Numbered from the stretch's first letter, positions 19,077 to 29,779 are shown. The stretch is DNA of 64,000 bases from Pseudomonas sp. FP2335 (GCF_030687535.1 NZ_CP117437.1:1013501-1077500); one strand, 5' to 3'. Made by a program: numbers and translations. Notes: generated by a model from the sequence alone, not told the origin.

Positions 19077-20225
19077 ATTAAACCGCTTTTCGCCAAAGGC
19101 CCCTCATTGGGCGTGCGCTTGTTGGTGCTGGTCGTGCTTTCGGTCGCGCTGATGGTGGTCGATGCCCGTTTCGCACTGCTCAAGCCCGTGCGCAGCCAGA
19201 TGTCGCTGGTGTTGATGCAGACTTACTGGATCACCGACCTACCGCAACGGCTGTTCCAGGGCGTGGCCAGCCAATTCGGCAGCCGCACCGAGCTGGTCGC
19301 CGAGAACGAAAAACTCAAGACTGAAAACCTGCTGCTGCAGGGGCGCATGCAAAAGCTGGCGGCCCTCACCGAGCAGAACGTTCGGCTGCGCGAGTTGCTC
19401 AACTCTTCCGCGCTGGTCAACGAGAAGGTCGAAGTCGCCGAGTTGATCGGCATGGACCCCAACCCCTTCACCCATCGCATCATCATCAACAAAGGTGAGC
19501 GCGACGGTGTGGTCCTCGGCCAACCGGTGCTCGATGCCCGTGGCTTGATGGGCCAGGTGGTCGAGTTGATGCCCTACACCTCGCGCGTACTGTTGCTGAC
19601 GGACACGACCCATAGCATTCCGGTGCAGGTCAACCGCAACGGCCTGCGTGCGATTGCCAGCGGCACCGGCAACCCGGAACGCCTGGAATTGCGTCATGTG
19701 GCCGATACCGCCGACATCAAGGAAGGCGACCTGTTGGTCAGCTCCGGCCTGGGTCAACGGTTCCCGGCGGGTTATCCGGTGGCGACGGTCAAGGAAGTGA
19801 TCCACGACTCCGGCCAGCCATTCGCCATCGTCCGTGCCGTGCCGACTGCCGCCTTGAACCGCAGCCGCTATCTGCTGCTGGTGTTCAGCGACAACCGCAC
19901 CCCGGAAGAGCGCGCCAACGATGCCGCCCAAGCCCAGGAAGCCGAAGACAAGCAGAACGGCACCACGCCGATCGTCCCTGCGACGGTGCCCAAGCCTGCC
20001 GCTGCGCCATCGGCCACACCTGCGGCCGCTCCCGCTGCCGCGGCGCCGGTCGCAACGCCGGTCAAGCCAGCTGCGCACAACGCGCACGCGGTCAAGCCGG
20101 CGGCCACCAAACCACCTGCTTCGGCGCCCGCGACTGCCACGCCTGCGACCAAACCGCCTGCTGCAACGCCGGCTGCCCGTCCAGCGGCAACGGCCCCGGC
20201 AACCACGCGGCAGAGGGAGGAATAA
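19077..20225 (+). CDS. mreC: Rod shape-determining protein MreC, probable ATT start
   Basis: MreC is a bitopic inner-membrane protein linking MreB to the periplasmic wall machinery. It has an N-terminal helix (GVRLLVLVVLSVALMVV), a coiled coil (ELVAENEKLKTENLLLQGRMQKL) and beta domains to about residue 285. In frame there is no ATG before the helix; the first usual alternative is TTG at 19107. ATT at 19077, six bases after GGGAGGAG, gives the N-terminus (M)IKPLFAKGPSLG that I recall for pseudomonad MreC. The last 90 or so residues are an Ala/Pro/Thr/Lys repeat-rich tail. 382 residues from ATT. Confidence 0.93.
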   Translation: MKPLFAKGPSLGVRLLVLVVLSVALMVVDARFALLKPVRSQMSLVLMQTYWITDLPQRLFQGVASQFGSRTELVAENEKLKTENLLLQGRMQKLAALTEQNVRLRELLNSSALVNEKVEVAELIGMDPNPFTHRIIINKGERDGVVLGQPVLDARGLMGQVVELMPYTSRVLLLTDTTHSIPVQVNRNGLRAIASGTGNPERLELRHVADTADIKEGDLLVSSGLGQRFPAGYPVATVKEVIHDSGQPFAIVRAVPTAALNRSRYLLLVFSDNRTPEERANDAAQAQEAEDKQNGTTPIVPATVPKPAAAPSATPAAAPAAAAPVATPVKPAAHNAHAVKPAATKPPASAPATATPATKPPAATPAARPAATAPATTRQREE

Positions 20226-20713
20226 TGGCCGGTACTCATTCGCGCAATGGCTGGATCGTCTGGTTGACCTTCGCGGTCGGCTTGCTGCTCAGCGTTTCTC
20301 CGTTGCCGCAATTCATGGAAATCCTGCGTCCGCTCTGGCTGGCATTGCTGCTGGCCTTCTGGTCGCTGAACCTGCCGCACAAGATCGGCATGGTCACCGC
20401 GCTGTTCCTGGGCTTGGCGGAAGACGTGCTGTATGGCACCTTGCTGGGCCAGAACGCGCTGATCCTGACGCTGATCACGTTCCTGGTGCTGTCGTTGCAG
20501 CAGCGTTTGCGCATGTTTCCGATGTGGCAGCAGTGCCTGGTGATCCTGGTGATCTTCGGCCTGGCGCAGTTGGTGCAGCTATGGCTCAGTGCCCTGACGG
20601 GCAACCGCCAGCCGACGCTCGCGTTGGTATTGCCGGCGCTGGTCAGTGCGCTGCTGTGGCCCTGGATCAGCTTTGGCCTGCGTGGGTTACGTCGTCGCTA
20701 TAAAATCAATTGA
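20225..20713 (+). CDS. mreD: Rod shape-determining protein MreD
   Basis: The 162-residue integral membrane protein of the elongasome has five or six hydrophobic helices ([51 protein letters not shown] and others). The [17 protein letters not shown] segment is a family hallmark. It overlaps the mreC stop by one base (TAATG) and is followed 50 bases later by maf. Confidence 0.95.
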   Translation: MAGTHSRNGWIVWLTFAVGLLLSVSPLPQFMEILRPLWLALLLAFWSLNLPHKIGMVTALFLGLAEDVLYGTLLGQNALILTLITFLVLSLQQRLRMFPMWQQCLVILVIFGLAQLVQLWLSALTGNRQPTLALVLPALVSALLWPWISFGLRGLRRRYKIN

Positions 20714-20763
20714 ATGGATTGCGAGGCTCTGCCTGGTTATCGAGTCCTACAGGGAGAGTCTGC

Positions 20764-21360
20764 ATGAATTCGCTTTATCTGGCCTCGGGCTCCCCGAGGC
20801 GACGTGAGTTGCTGACCCAGATCGGTGTGCCCTTCACCGTGGTCAGCGCCGCGATTGATGAAACTCCTCTTACCCACGAATCCGCCGTTTCCTACGTCGA
20901 GCGTCTGGCGCGCGGCAAGGCTGCGGCGGGTTTGGCTGCGCTTGAACACGCCTCGGGTGCCTGTGTGCTGGGGGCCGACACCGCCGTCATTGTCGACGGC
21001 CAGATCCTCGGCAAACCCGTGGATCAAGCCGATGCCCTGGCCATGTTGATGGCCCTGGCGGGGCGTGAACATGACGTGCTCACAGCCATTGCCGTTACCG
21101 ATGGCCAGCGCTGCGAAACTGTTTGTGTAAGCAGTCGTGTACGTTTTCGCAGTATTTCTGTCGAGGAAGCTACAACCTACTGGCACAGTGGCGAACCCCA
21201 GGACAAGGCGGGCGGCTATGCTATTCAAGGGCTTGGATCGGTGTTTGTCGCCGGGCTCAATGGCAGTTATTCCGCCGTGGTAGGCCTGCCGGTGTGCGAA
21301 ACCGCGCAACTGCTCGGTCAATTCGGCATACCCTGTTGGCAACACCTTACCGCGCGCTGA
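20764..21360 (+). CDS. Maf-family nucleoside triphosphate pyrophosphatase (YhdE type)
   Basis: The 198-residue house-cleaning enzyme hydrolyses non-canonical or dTTP/UTP nucleotides to monophosphates. The N-terminal [11 protein letters not shown] loop, the [15 protein letters not shown] segment and [11 protein letters not shown] near residue 155 are the Maf signatures, and the pattern fits the YhdE (dTTP/UTP) branch. The ATG at 20764 follows GGGAGAG; earlier in-frame starts add an unrelated leader. It sits between mreD and rng as in many gammaproteobacteria. Confidence 0.93.
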   Translation: MNSLYLASGSPRRRELLTQIGVPFTVVSAAIDETPLTHESAVSYVERLARGKAAAGLAALEHASGACVLGADTAVIVDGQILGKPVDQADALAMLMALAGREHDVLTAIAVTDGQRCETVCVSSRVRFRSISVEEATTYWHSGEPQDKAGGYAIQGLGSVFVAGLNGSYSAVVGLPVCETAQLLGQFGIPCWQHLTAR

Positions 21361-21430
21361 ACGCCTAACCCCAGCGCCCAGCCCTAAGCGATCGGTCACT
21401 ATTGTGAAAACGCCTGAACGAGACCCAGCC

Positions 21431-22888
21431 ATGAGTGAAGAGATTCTGATCAATATCACGCCGATGGAATCACGCGTGGCGGTGGTAGAGAACGGTGTTC
21501 TGCAAGAAGTGCACGTCGAGCGCACCCAAAAGCGCGGGATCGTTGGCAATATCTATAAAGGCAAGGTGGTGCGTGTATTGCCGGGCATGCAGGCGGCATT
21601 CGTCGACATCGGCCTGGACCGTGCAGCGTTTATCCACGCATCGGAAATCTCCCTGCGCGAAGGCCCGGCGGTAGAGAGCATCAGCGCGCTGGTGCACGAA
21701 GGGCAGAGCCTGGTGGTGCAAGTCACCAAGGACCCCATCGGCTCCAAAGGCGCGCGCCTGACCACGCAGCTGTCGATTCCGTCGCGCTATCTGGTGTACA
21801 TGCCGCGTACCGCCCACGTCGGCATTTCCCTGAAGATCGAAGATGAAGCCGAGCGTGAGCGCCTGAAGAAGGTGGTCAGCGACTGTGTGGCGGCCGAAGG
21901 CATCAAGGAGGCCGGTGGTTTCATCCTGCGCACTGCCGCCGAGGGTGCCGGTGCCGATGAAATCCTCATGGATATCCGTTACCTGCGGCGCCTGTGGGAC
22001 CAGATCGGCGCACAGATCAAGACCATCGGCGCACCCAGTGTCATCTACGAAGACCTGGGCCTGGCCCTGCGTACCCTGCGTGATCTGGTCAGCCCCAAGA
22101 TTGAGAAAATTCGCATCGACTCGCGGGAAACCTTCCAGCGCACCACGCAATTTGTTGCCGAGCTGATGCCGGAAATTGCCGATCGCCTGGAGCACTATCC
22201 TGGCGAGCGGCCGATCTTTGACCTGTATGGCGTTGAAGATGAAATCCAGAAAGCCCTGGAACGCAAAGTGCCACTGAAGTCCGGTGGCTATCTGGTGGTG
22301 GACCCTGCGGAGGCCATGACCACCATCGACGTCAACACTGGCGCGTTCGTGGGGCATCGCAATCTCGAAGAAACCATCTTCAAGACCAACCTCGAAGCGG
22401 CCACTGCGATTGCCCGTCAACTGCGCCTGCGCAACCTGGGCGGGATCATCATCATCGACTTCATCGACATGGAAGATGAAGAGCACCAGCGCCAGGTGCT
22501 GCGCACCCTCGAGAAGCAACTGGAGCGCGACCACGCCAAGACGAACATTATCGGCATCACCGAGCTGGGCCTGGTACAGATGACCCGCAAGCGCACCCGC
22601 GAAAGCCTTGAGCAAGTGCTGTGCGAGCCGTGCAGCAGTTGCCAGGGGCGCGGTAAATTGAAGACTCCGGAAACCGTTTGCTACGAGATTTTCCGGGAAA
22701 TCCTACGAGAGGCGCGAGCTTACCAGGCCGAAGGTTATAGAGTGCTCGCCAACCAGAAAGTGGTCGACCGCCTGTTGGACGAAGAGTCGGGCAACGTCGC
22801 CGAATTGGAGGGGTTTATCGGGCGCACAATTCGTTTCCAGGTTGAAACCATGTATTCCCAGGAACAATACGACGTGGTGCTGCTCTGA
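21431..22888 (+). CDS. rng: Ribonuclease G
   Basis: The 485-residue endoribonuclease matures 16S rRNA 5' ends and cleaves some mRNAs. An S1 domain near residues 36-110 (GNIYKGKVVRVLPGMQAAFVDIG) is followed by the RNase E/G catalytic core with the magnesium aspartates in TTIDVNTG and IIIDFIDM. The zinc-link cysteines are in CEPCSSCQGRG. The protein lacks the long RNase E scaffold tail, so it is RNase G. MSEEILINIT is the family start. Confidence 0.96.
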   Translation: MSEEILINITPMESRVAVVENGVLQEVHVERTQKRGIVGNIYKGKVVRVLPGMQAAFVDIGLDRAAFIHASEISLREGPAVESISALVHEGQSLVVQVTKDPIGSKGARLTTQLSIPSRYLVYMPRTAHVGISLKIEDEAERERLKKVVSDCVAAEGIKEAGGFILRTAAEGAGADEILMDIRYLRRLWDQIGAQIKTIGAPSVIYEDLGLALRTLRDLVSPKIEKIRIDSRETFQRTTQFVAELMPEIADRLEHYPGERPIFDLYGVEDEIQKALERKVPLKSGGYLVVDPAEAMTTIDVNTGAFVGHRNLEETIFKTNLEAATAIARQLRLRNLGGIIIIDFIDMEDEEHQRQVLRTLEKQLERDHAKTNIIGITELGLVQMTRKRTRESLEQVLCEPCSSCQGRGKLKTPETVCYEIFREILREARAYQAEGYRVLANQKVVDRLLDEESGNVAELEGFIGRTIRFQVETMYSQEQYDVVLL

Positions 22889-22930
22889 TCCCCATTCGCT
22901 TACTTTTGACTGTCTTGAGGGTCGCCTGAC

Positions 22931-25900
22931 ATGGAGCGTCTGACACGCTTTTTTGCCGCTTTGACCCGTTGGGGCCTGGGCCTTTGCGCGTTGCTGCTGG
23001 TACTGGCGGCGGTGTACGTGAGCCTGGGGCGCGAATTGACCCCGCTTGTGGCCGAATATCGCGCCGAAGTCGAGGCCAGGGCCCAGGCGGCGGTAGATAT
23101 GCCGCTGCACATTGGCAGCCTTGAAGGCCGTTGGAGCGGCTTTGCGCCGATGCTGCTGGCCCACGACGTGATGCTGGGCGAGGGCAGCAGCGCCTTGCGC
23201 CTGGATCAGGTCGAAGTGGTGCCGGACATCTGGGCCAGCCTGATGGCGCGTGAAGTGCGCATCGCACATCTGGAAGTCAGTGGCCTGCAACTCAGCGTCA
23301 AGGAGGACAAGGACGGCCACTGGGCGCTGCAAGGCCTGCCGGCGCAGGATGACCAGCCGCTGGACCCACAGCAATTGCTACAGCGTATGCAGATGGTCAA
23401 GCGCGTGTCGCTGCTCGACAGCCAGGTGACCTTGCAACCCTTCGACCAGCCCCCGCTGACCCTGACATATGTCGGCCTGAGCTTGCACACCGGCATCACC
23501 CGCCAGCGCCTGGACGCGCGCCTGACCCTGCCTGACGGCCAGCCCCTGGCACTGAGCTTGCGCACGCGGATTCGTGCGAGCCAATGGCAAGACGCTGAAG
23601 CACAGGCCTACCTGAGCCTGCCCCAGAGCGACTGGGCCAAGTGGATTCCGGCCAAGCTGACGCAGCAATGGAAACTCACCCAATTCAAGGCCGGCGGCGA
23701 ATTCTGGCTGACCTGGGCAAAGGGCACCGTGCAAAGCGCGGTGGTGCGCCTCAACTCGCCACAGATCAAGGGCAGCTACGCCGAGCGCAAGCCGGTGCAC
23801 ATTGAAAACCTGGCCCTCAACGCCTACCTGCAACGCAGTGATAGCGGTCTTACGGTGCTGTTCGACTCGCTGGCGATGAACCTGGGCGAGACCCGCTGGG
23901 AATCGCGCGTGCAATTGCAGCAAAGCCTGGCCACCGACAAGGACCAAGAGGTGTGGAAGCTTCAGGCGGACCGCCTGGACCTGACCCCCATCACACCGTT
24001 GCTCAATGCCCTGGCGCCGTTGCCCGAAGGTTTCGCCACGACCATCGAGCACCTGAAGGCGATTGGCCTGCTGCGCAATGTGCTGGTGGATTTCCGTCCT
24101 CAGGACACCACGGATCAAAAACTCAGTTTCGCCGCCAATCTCGAACGTGTGGGGTTTGACGCCTACTTCGGTGCCCCGGCTGCCCGTAACATTTCCGGCA
24201 GTATCAGCGGTGACCTTGGCCATGGCGAACTGCGCATGGACAGCAAGGACTTTTCCCTGCACCTGGATCCCATCTTTGCCAAACCCTGGCAGTACATCCA
24301 GGCCAATGCGCGCCTGACGTGGAAGCTGGATAAAGATGGCTTCACCCTGATCGCGCCGTATATCAAGGTGCTGGGCGAAGAGGGCAAAGTGGCTGCCGAT
24401 TTCTTGATTCGCCTGAGTTTTGACCAAAGCCGCGAAGACTACATGGACCTGCGGGTGGGCATGGTCGATGGCGACGGGCGCTTCACCTCCAAATACCTGC
24501 CGGCGGTGTTGAGCCCGGCACTGGATGAATGGCTGCGCACGGCGATTCTCAAAGGTGCGGTCGACGAGGGGTTCTTCCAATACCAGGGCTCGCTCAACCA
24601 CGATGCGTTGCCCGCCTCGCGCAATATCAGCCTGTTCTTCAAGGTGCATGACGCCGAACTGGCGTTCCAGCCAGGCTGGCCGCATGTGAGCAAGGTCACG
24701 GGTGAGGTGTTCGTCGAAGAGAGCGGTGTGCGCATCCTGGCCAGCAAGGGGCAATTGCTCGACACCAAGGTCAACGACATCTACGTCAATATTCCCCATG
24801 CGCCGGCGGACAAGGACAGCCACCTGCTGCTCACCGGCGGTTTTGCCGGCGGCCTGGGAGATGGTCTGAAGATCCTTCAGGAAGCGCCGATCGGCACGGC
24901 TTCGACGTTTGCCGGCTGGAAGGGCGAGGGCGACCTGCAAGGCAGCCTGGATCTGGACATACCGCTGGCCAAGGGCGCCGAACCGAAAATCGTGGTGGAC
25001 TTCAAGACCGACAAGTCCCGGCTGCAATTGGCCGAGCCCACCTTGGACCTGACCCAACTCAAGGGGGATTTCCGCTTCGACAGCGCCAAGGGCCTCAGTG
25101 GCCAGAACATCACGGCCCAGGCGTTCGACCGGCCGATCAGCGCGCAGATTGTTGCCGGCGGCAAGCCGGGCAATATCAGTACGCGCGTGACGGCCAAAGG
25201 GCAGGTCACGGTCAAGCGGCTGACGGACTGGTTGAAAATCAGCCAGCCGTTGCCGGTTTCCGGCGATATTCCATACCAGCTGCAACTGAACCTTGACGGT
25301 GCCGACAGTCAACTGATGGTCAGCTCCAACCTCAAGGGCGTGGCAGTGGATTTGCCGGCGCCCTTTGGCATGCCGGCCAGCCAGGGGCGTGACAGTGTGT
25401 TCCGCATGACCTTGCAGGGTAACGAGCGCCGCTACTGGTTCGATTATGGCGAGTTGGCGAATTTCACCTTCGCGGCGCCGCCGGACAAGTTCAATGACGG
25501 CCGGGGCGAGTTGTTCCTCGGTGATGGCGATGCGCTGTTGCCGACAGTCAAAGGCCTGCGCATTCGCGGAGTCTTGTCGGAACTGGATCTGGACCCGTGG
25601 AAGAAGCTCGTGGACCGTTATGCGGGCAACGACCCGGGCGGCAGCGCCAAGCAATTGCTCAGTGGGGCCGACTTCAAGGTCGGCAAGCTGACCGGCTTTG
25701 GCACCCAGTTCGATCAGGTCAAATTGCAGTTGGACCGCAAACCCGCGGCGTGGGGCCTGCAGCTCGACAGCCAGCAGGCCAAGGGCACGGTGAACCTGCC
25801 GGACGCCAAGGGCGCGCCGATTGCGATCAACCTGCAGTATGTGAAATTGCCGGCCGTGGACCCGAGCGTACAGGCCGATGAAAACGCCCCGGACCCTTTG

Positions 25901-26746
25901 GCCGACATCGACCCCAAGGATATTCCCGCGCTCGACATTGCCATCGACCAGCTGTTCCAGGGGCCGGACTTGATCGGCGCGTGGTCGTTGAAGATCCGCC
26001 CGACAACCAAGGGTTTGGCCTTCACCAATCTGGACCTTGGCCTCAAGGGCATGCAGCTCAAGGGTGATGGCGGCTGGGAAGGCACGCCGGGAAGCAGCGG
26101 CAGCTGGTACAAGGGGCGCCTGGACGGTAAGAATATCGGCGATGTACTCAAGGGCTGGGGTTATGCGCCGACCGTCACCAGCAAGGACTTCCATCTGGAC
26201 GTGGACGGGCGCTGGCCGGGCTCGCCGGCCTATGTGGGGCCGAAACGTTTCTCCGGCAGCCTGGACGCATCCTTTCGCAGCGGTCAGTTCGTGGAAGTGG
26301 AAGGCGGCGCCCAAGCCCTGCGTGTGTTTGGCCTGCTCAATTTCAACTCCATTGGGCGCCGGTTGCGCCTGGACTTTTCCGACTTGCTCGGCAAGGGCTT
26401 GAGTTATGACCGGGTCAAAGGCCTGTTGGCTGCCAGTAACGGCGTGTTCGTTACCCGCGAGCCGATCACCATGACCGGGCCGTCGACCAACCTTGAGCTT
26501 AACGGCACCCTGGATCTGGTGGCCGACCGTGTCGACGCCAAGTTGCTGGTGACATTGCCGGTCACCAACAACCTGCCGATTGCCGCGTTGATCGTGGGGG
26601 CTCCGGCGATTGGTGGGGCGTTGTTCCTGATCGACAAGCTGATCGGTGACCGCGTTTCGCGCTTCGCCAGCGTGCAATACAAAGTCGAGGGGCCGTGGAA
26701 GGATCCGAAAATCACCTTCGACAAGCCATTTGAAAAGCCAAACTGA
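22931..26746 (+). CDS. yhdP: YhdP family large envelope protein (AsmA-like)
   Basis: The 1271-residue protein has one N-terminal signal anchor (WGLGLCALLLVLAAVYVSLG) and a long beta-rich periplasmic part, the AsmA2/DUF3971 layout of YhdP. YhdP and its relatives form bridge-like proteins that move phospholipids from the inner to the outer membrane. The C-terminal part carries the conserved GLLNFNSIGRRLRLDFSDL and the hydrophobic NNLPIAALIVGAPAIGGALFLIDKL segment. It follows rng by 42 bases and precedes a nitrilase gene and tldD, the usual order. Confidence 0.95.
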   Translation: MERLTRFFAALTRWGLGLCALLLVLAAVYVSLGRELTPLVAEYRAEVEARAQAAVDMPLHIGSLEGRWSGFAPMLLAHDVMLGEGSSALRLDQVEVVPDIWASLMAREVRIAHLEVSGLQLSVKEDKDGHWALQGLPAQDDQPLDPQQLLQRMQMVKRVSLLDSQVTLQPFDQPPLTLTYVGLSLHTGITRQRLDARLTLPDGQPLALSLRTRIRASQWQDAEAQAYLSLPQSDWAKWIPAKLTQQWKLTQFKAGGEFWLTWAKGTVQSAVVRLNSPQIKGSYAERKPVHIENLALNAYLQRSDSGLTVLFDSLAMNLGETRWESRVQLQQSLATDKDQEVWKLQADRLDLTPITPLLNALAPLPEGFATTIEHLKAIGLLRNVLVDFRPQDTTDQKLSFAANLERVGFDAYFGAPAARNISGSISGDLGHGELRMDSKDFSLHLDPIFAKPWQYIQANARLTWKLDKDGFTLIAPYIKVLGEEGKVAADFLIRLSFDQSREDYMDLRVGMVDGDGRFTSKYLPAVLSPALDEWLRTAILKGAVDEGFFQYQGSLNHDALPASRNISLFFKVHDAELAFQPGWPHVSKVTGEVFVEESGVRILASKGQLLDTKVNDIYVNIPHAPADKDSHLLLTGGFAGGLGDGLKILQEAPIGTASTFAGWKGEGDLQGSLDLDIPLAKGAEPKIVVDFKTDKSRLQLAEPTLDLTQLKGDFRFDSAKGLSGQNITAQAFDRPISAQIVAGGKPGNISTRVTAKGQVTVKRLTDWLKISQPLPVSGDIPYQLQLNLDGADSQLMVSSNLKGVAVDLPAPFGMPASQGRDSVFRMTLQGNERRYWFDYGELANFTFAAPPDKFNDGRGELFLGDGDALLPTVKGLRIRGVLSELDLDPWKKLVDRYAGNDPGGSAKQLLSGADFKVGKLTGFGTQFDQVKLQLDRKPAAWGLQLDSQQAKGTVNLPDAKGAPIAINLQYVKLPAVDPSVQADENAPDPLADIDPKDIPALDIAIDQLFQGPDLIGAWSLKIRPTTKGLAFTNLDLGLKGMQLKGDGGWEGTPGSSGSWYKGRLDGKNIGDVLKGWGYAPTVTSKDFHLDVDGRWPGSPAYVGPKRFSGSLDASFRSGQFVEVEGGAQALRVFGLLNFNSIGRRLRLDFSDLLGKGLSYDRVKGLLAASNGVFVTREPITMTGPSTNLELNGTLDLVADRVDAKLLVTLPVTNNLPIAALIVGAPAIGGALFLIDKLIGDRVSRFASVQYKVEGPWKDPKITFDKPFEKPN

Positions 26747-26794
26747 GAGCCTGTGGAGTAGCATGGTCGCACGCCCATTACGGAGAGTCGGCCC

Positions 26795-27643
26795 ATGTCC
26801 TTTGCGGTAATTCAAATGGTCAGCCAGAGCGATGTGCTGGCCAATCTTGCCCAGGCCCGGCGCCTGCTGGAGCAAGCGGCGGCAGGGGGGGCGAAGCTGG
26901 CGGTGCTGCCGGAAAACTTTGCCGCCATGGGCCGGCGTGATGTGGCCGATATCGGCCGGACCGAGGCATTGGGCGAAGGACCGATCCTGCCGTGGTTGAA
27001 ACAGACCGCCCGCGACCTCACCTTATGGATAGTGGCTGGCACCTTGCCGTTGCCGCCCAGGGATCAGCCGTACGCCAAGTCCAACGCCTGTTCGCTGCTG
27101 GTCGATGACCAGGGCGAAATCGTTGCCCGATACGACAAGTTGCACCTGTTCGATGTGGACGTTGCCGACGCGCGCGGTCGTTATCGTGAATCCGACGACT
27201 ATGCTTTCGGCAGCAACGTGGTGGTGGCGGACACGCCGGTGGGGCGATTGGGCCTGACGGTGTGTTACGACCTGCGCTTCCCCGAGCTGTACAGCGAGTT
27301 GCGTGCAGCAGGGGCTGAATTGATTACCGCGCCTTCGGCGTTTACCGCGGTGACCGGCGCGGCGCACTGGGACGTGCTGATTCGCGCACGCGCCATCGAA
27401 ACCCAGTGTTACCTGCTGGCGGCCGCCCAGGGCGGCGTGCATCCGGGGCCGCGGGAAACCTATGGTCACGCGGCGATCGTCGACCCGTGGGGACGGGTGC
27501 TGGCGCAACAGGATCAAGGCGAAGCGGTGTTGTTGGCCGAGCGCGATAGCAGTGAACAAGCGTCGATACGGGCGCGTATGCCGGTGGTCAGCCACCGGCG
27601 TTTTTTCTCGCAGGGCGCACAGCGGCCTGCTTCGGAACGATGA
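26795..27643 (+). CDS. Carbon-nitrogen hydrolase (Nit1-like, probable deaminated-glutathione amidase)
   Basis: The 282-residue nitrilase-superfamily protein has the E40-K115-C157 triad in [17 protein letters not shown] and [10 protein letters not shown]. The [14 protein letters not shown] loop is typical of the Nit1/YbeM branch that repairs deaminated glutathione. It lies between yhdP and tldD. Another omega-amidase-like substrate cannot be excluded from sequence. Confidence 0.88.
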   Translation: MSFAVIQMVSQSDVLANLAQARRLLEQAAAGGAKLAVLPENFAAMGRRDVADIGRTEALGEGPILPWLKQTARDLTLWIVAGTLPLPPRDQPYAKSNACSLLVDDQGEIVARYDKLHLFDVDVADARGRYRESDDYAFGSNVVVADTPVGRLGLTVCYDLRFPELYSELRAAGAELITAPSAFTAVTGAAHWDVLIRARAIETQCYLLAAAQGGVHPGPRETYGHAAIVDPWGRVLAQQDQGEAVLLAERDSSEQASIRARMPVVSHRRFFSQGAQRPASER

Positions 27644-27659
27644 ATTTAAGGCCAAACCT

Positions 27660-29102
27660 ATGAGCGAGTTGTTGTCCTCAGTCAGTGAACACCTCCTGGC
27701 ACCTGGTGGCGTGACCATCGAAAGCTTGCAAACCGTGCTGGGCGATCTGGCCGGGCCGGGTATCGACGCGGCTGACCTGTATTTCCAGGGGCAGATCTCC
27801 GAGTCCTGGGCCCTTGAAGACGGCATCGTCAAGGAAGGCAGTTTCAACCTTGACCAAGGTGTAGGCGTGCGTGCGCAATCCGGAGAAAAAACCGGTTTTG
27901 CCTACAGCAACGCGATCACCCTGGAAGCCTTGGGCCTGGCGGCGCGTGCGGCGCGTTCGATCTCCCGTGCCGGGCAAAACGGTACGGTGCAGGCGTTCAG
28001 TACCCAGGACGTGGCGCAATTGTATGCCCCCGATAACCCCCTGGAAGTGATCAGCCGTGCGGAGAAGGTCGAGCTGCTCAAGCGTGTCGACGCGGCTACC
28101 CGCGCTCTTGACCCACGTATCCAGCAGGTCACCGTGAGCATGGCCGGTGTGTGGGAGCGCATCCTGGTGGCCTCCACCGATGGCGGCCTGGCGGCGGATG
28201 TACGGCCGCTGGTGCGCTTCAACGTCAGTGTGATCGTCGAGCAGAATGGCCGCCGGGAGCGCGGCGGGCACGGCGGCGGCGGGCGTACCGACTACCGTTA
28301 TTTCCTCACTGATGACCGCGCCATGGGGTATGCCCGTGAAGCGCTGCGTCAGGCGCTGGTGAACCTGGAGGCCATTCCGGCCCCGGCCGGTACCTTGCCG
28401 GTGGTGTTGGGCTCGGGTTGGTCCGGCGTATTGCTGCACGAGGCCGTGGGCCATGGTCTGGAAGGTGACTTCAACCGCAAGGGCAGCTCGGCCTACAGCG
28501 GGCGCATGGGCGAGATGGTTGCGTCCAAGCTGTGCACCATTGTCGATGACGGCACCTTGGCCGGGCGCCGTGGCTCGTTGAGTGTCGACGACGAAGGCAC
28601 TCCAACCGAATGCACCACGCTGATCGAAAACGGCGTGCTCAAGGGCTATATGCAAGACAAACTCAACGCTCGTCTGATGGGCGTGGCACGTACCGGCAAC
28701 GGTCGTCGCGAGTCCTATGCGCACCTGCCGATGCCACGCATGACCAACACCTACATGCTCGGTGGCGAAAGCGACCCGGCGGAAATCATCGCCTCGGTAA
28801 AACGCGGAATCTACTGCGCCAACCTGGGTGGCGGCCAGGTGGACATCACCAGTGGCAAGTTCGTGTTCTCCACCAGCGAGGCGTACCTGATCGAAGACGG
28901 CAAGATCACCGCGCCGGTCAAAGGCGCAACGTTGATTGGCAACGGGCCGGAAGCCATGAGCAAGGTGTCGATGGTCGGTAACGACCTGTCGCTGGACAGC
29001 GGCGTGGGCACATGCGGCAAGGATGGGCAGTCGGTGCCGGTGGGTGTCGGCCAGCCAACGCTGAAAATTGATGCGATCACCGTGGGAGGCACGGGCTCGT
29101 AG
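27660..29102 (+). CDS. tldD: Metalloprotease TldD
   Basis: The 480-residue catalytic partner of TldE/PmbA has the zinc motif HEAVGH in [21 protein letters not shown] third ligand cysteine is likely in [18 protein letters not shown]. TldD/E degrade unfolded or CcdA-like peptides and process some ribosomal peptides. The ATG at 27660 was chosen by the family start [13 protein letters not shown], 17 bases after the nitrilase gene stop. Its partner pmbA lies downstream, with darP between them on the other strand. Confidence 0.96.
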   Translation: MSELLSSVSEHLLAPGGVTIESLQTVLGDLAGPGIDAADLYFQGQISESWALEDGIVKEGSFNLDQGVGVRAQSGEKTGFAYSNAITLEALGLAARAARSISRAGQNGTVQAFSTQDVAQLYAPDNPLEVISRAEKVELLKRVDAATRALDPRIQQVTVSMAGVWERILVASTDGGLAADVRPLVRFNVSVIVEQNGRRERGGHGGGGRTDYRYFLTDDRAMGYAREALRQALVNLEAIPAPAGTLPVVLGSGWSGVLLHEAVGHGLEGDFNRKGSSAYSGRMGEMVASKLCTIVDDGTLAGRRGSLSVDDEGTPTECTTLIENGVLKGYMQDKLNARLMGVARTGNGRRESYAHLPMPRMTNTYMLGGESDPAEIIASVKRGIYCANLGGGQVDITSGKFVFSTSEAYLIEDGKITAPVKGATLIGNGPEAMSKVSMVGNDLSLDSGVGTCGKDGQSVPVGVGQPTLKIDAITVGGTGS

Positions 29103-29116
29103 GAAGGGTGGAGCTT

Positions 29117-29139
29117 CGGGTGGCGAAGATCGCCACCCG
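29117..29139. terminator. Hairpin between convergent tldD and darP
   Basis: A perfect nine-base stem CGGGTGGCG / CGCCACCCG with an AAGAT loop lies 15 bases after tldD and 11 bases before the end of darP. It has no T run, so termination is plausible but not certain. Confidence 0.45.
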
Positions 29140-29149
29140 GGGAAGAGGA

Positions 29150-29671
29150 TCAGCGCAGACCGCGTTGAGTCTCGTCCAGCTCACGGATGTACTTGAAGAT
29201 TTTACGGCTGGTGGCCGGCGCCTTGTTATGCGCCAGTTCGTGTTGGGCCTGGCGGATCAGGGAGCGCAATTGCTGGCGGTCCGCGTCCGGGTAGTCCAGC
29301 ACGAATTTCTCCAGCACGGCGTCGTCGCCCGAGATCAGGCGGTCACGCCAACGTTCCAGGTTATGGAAACGTTCGTTGTACTGGCGAGTGGAGGCATCGG
29401 TTTGATCGAGCAAGGCCAGAATGGCGTCAGTGTCCTGATCGCGCATCAGCTTGCCGATAAACATGATGTGGCGTTTACGCGCGATATTCGCGGTGTGCTT
29501 GGGTGCGTCTGCAAGAGCCCGGCGCATTTCGTCGGTCAATGGCAGTTTTGCAATCAAGTCTTTCTTGAGCGTTGTAAGGCGCTCGCCCAGATCAACCAGA
29601 GCATGCAGCTCACGTTTGACCTGGGTTTTGCTTTTCTCCCCATCGAGGGAGTCGTCGTAAGAATCAACCAT
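29150..29671 (-). CDS. darP: Dual-action ribosomal maturation protein DarP (YjgA/DUF615)
   Basis: The 173-residue, highly charged helical protein has the [23 protein letters not shown] opening and a C-terminal [28 protein letters not shown] that are characteristic of YjgA. The family binds the precursor of the 50S subunit late in assembly. The ATG at 29671 matches the usual start; a TTG 15 bases upstream is less likely. It is monocistronic and divergent from pmbA. Confidence 0.92.
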   Translation of the reverse strand: MVDSYDDSLDGEKSKTQVKRELHALVDLGERLTTLKKDLIAKLPLTDEMRRALADAPKHTANIARKRHIMFIGKLMRDQDTDAILALLDQTDASTRQYNERFHNLERWRDRLISGDDAVLEKFVLDYPDADRQQLRSLIRQAQHELAHNKAPATSRKIFKYIRELDETQRGLR

Positions 29672-29779
29672 GGTGGCAGTCCGCAAAGAAACGCCGCCAT
29701 GATAACCAGTCGGGGGCCGCTTGTCCGGCCCGGTCGCTCGATGGCCTTAACCGAAAGCAGAATTTGAGTGGAGAAAACC

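Noticed and set aside
23378-26875. A 1165-codon open frame antisense to yhdP
   Set aside because: It is a GC-rich shadow: Gln/His/Arg-rich composition, no domains, and the plus strand encodes a clear YhdP protein.
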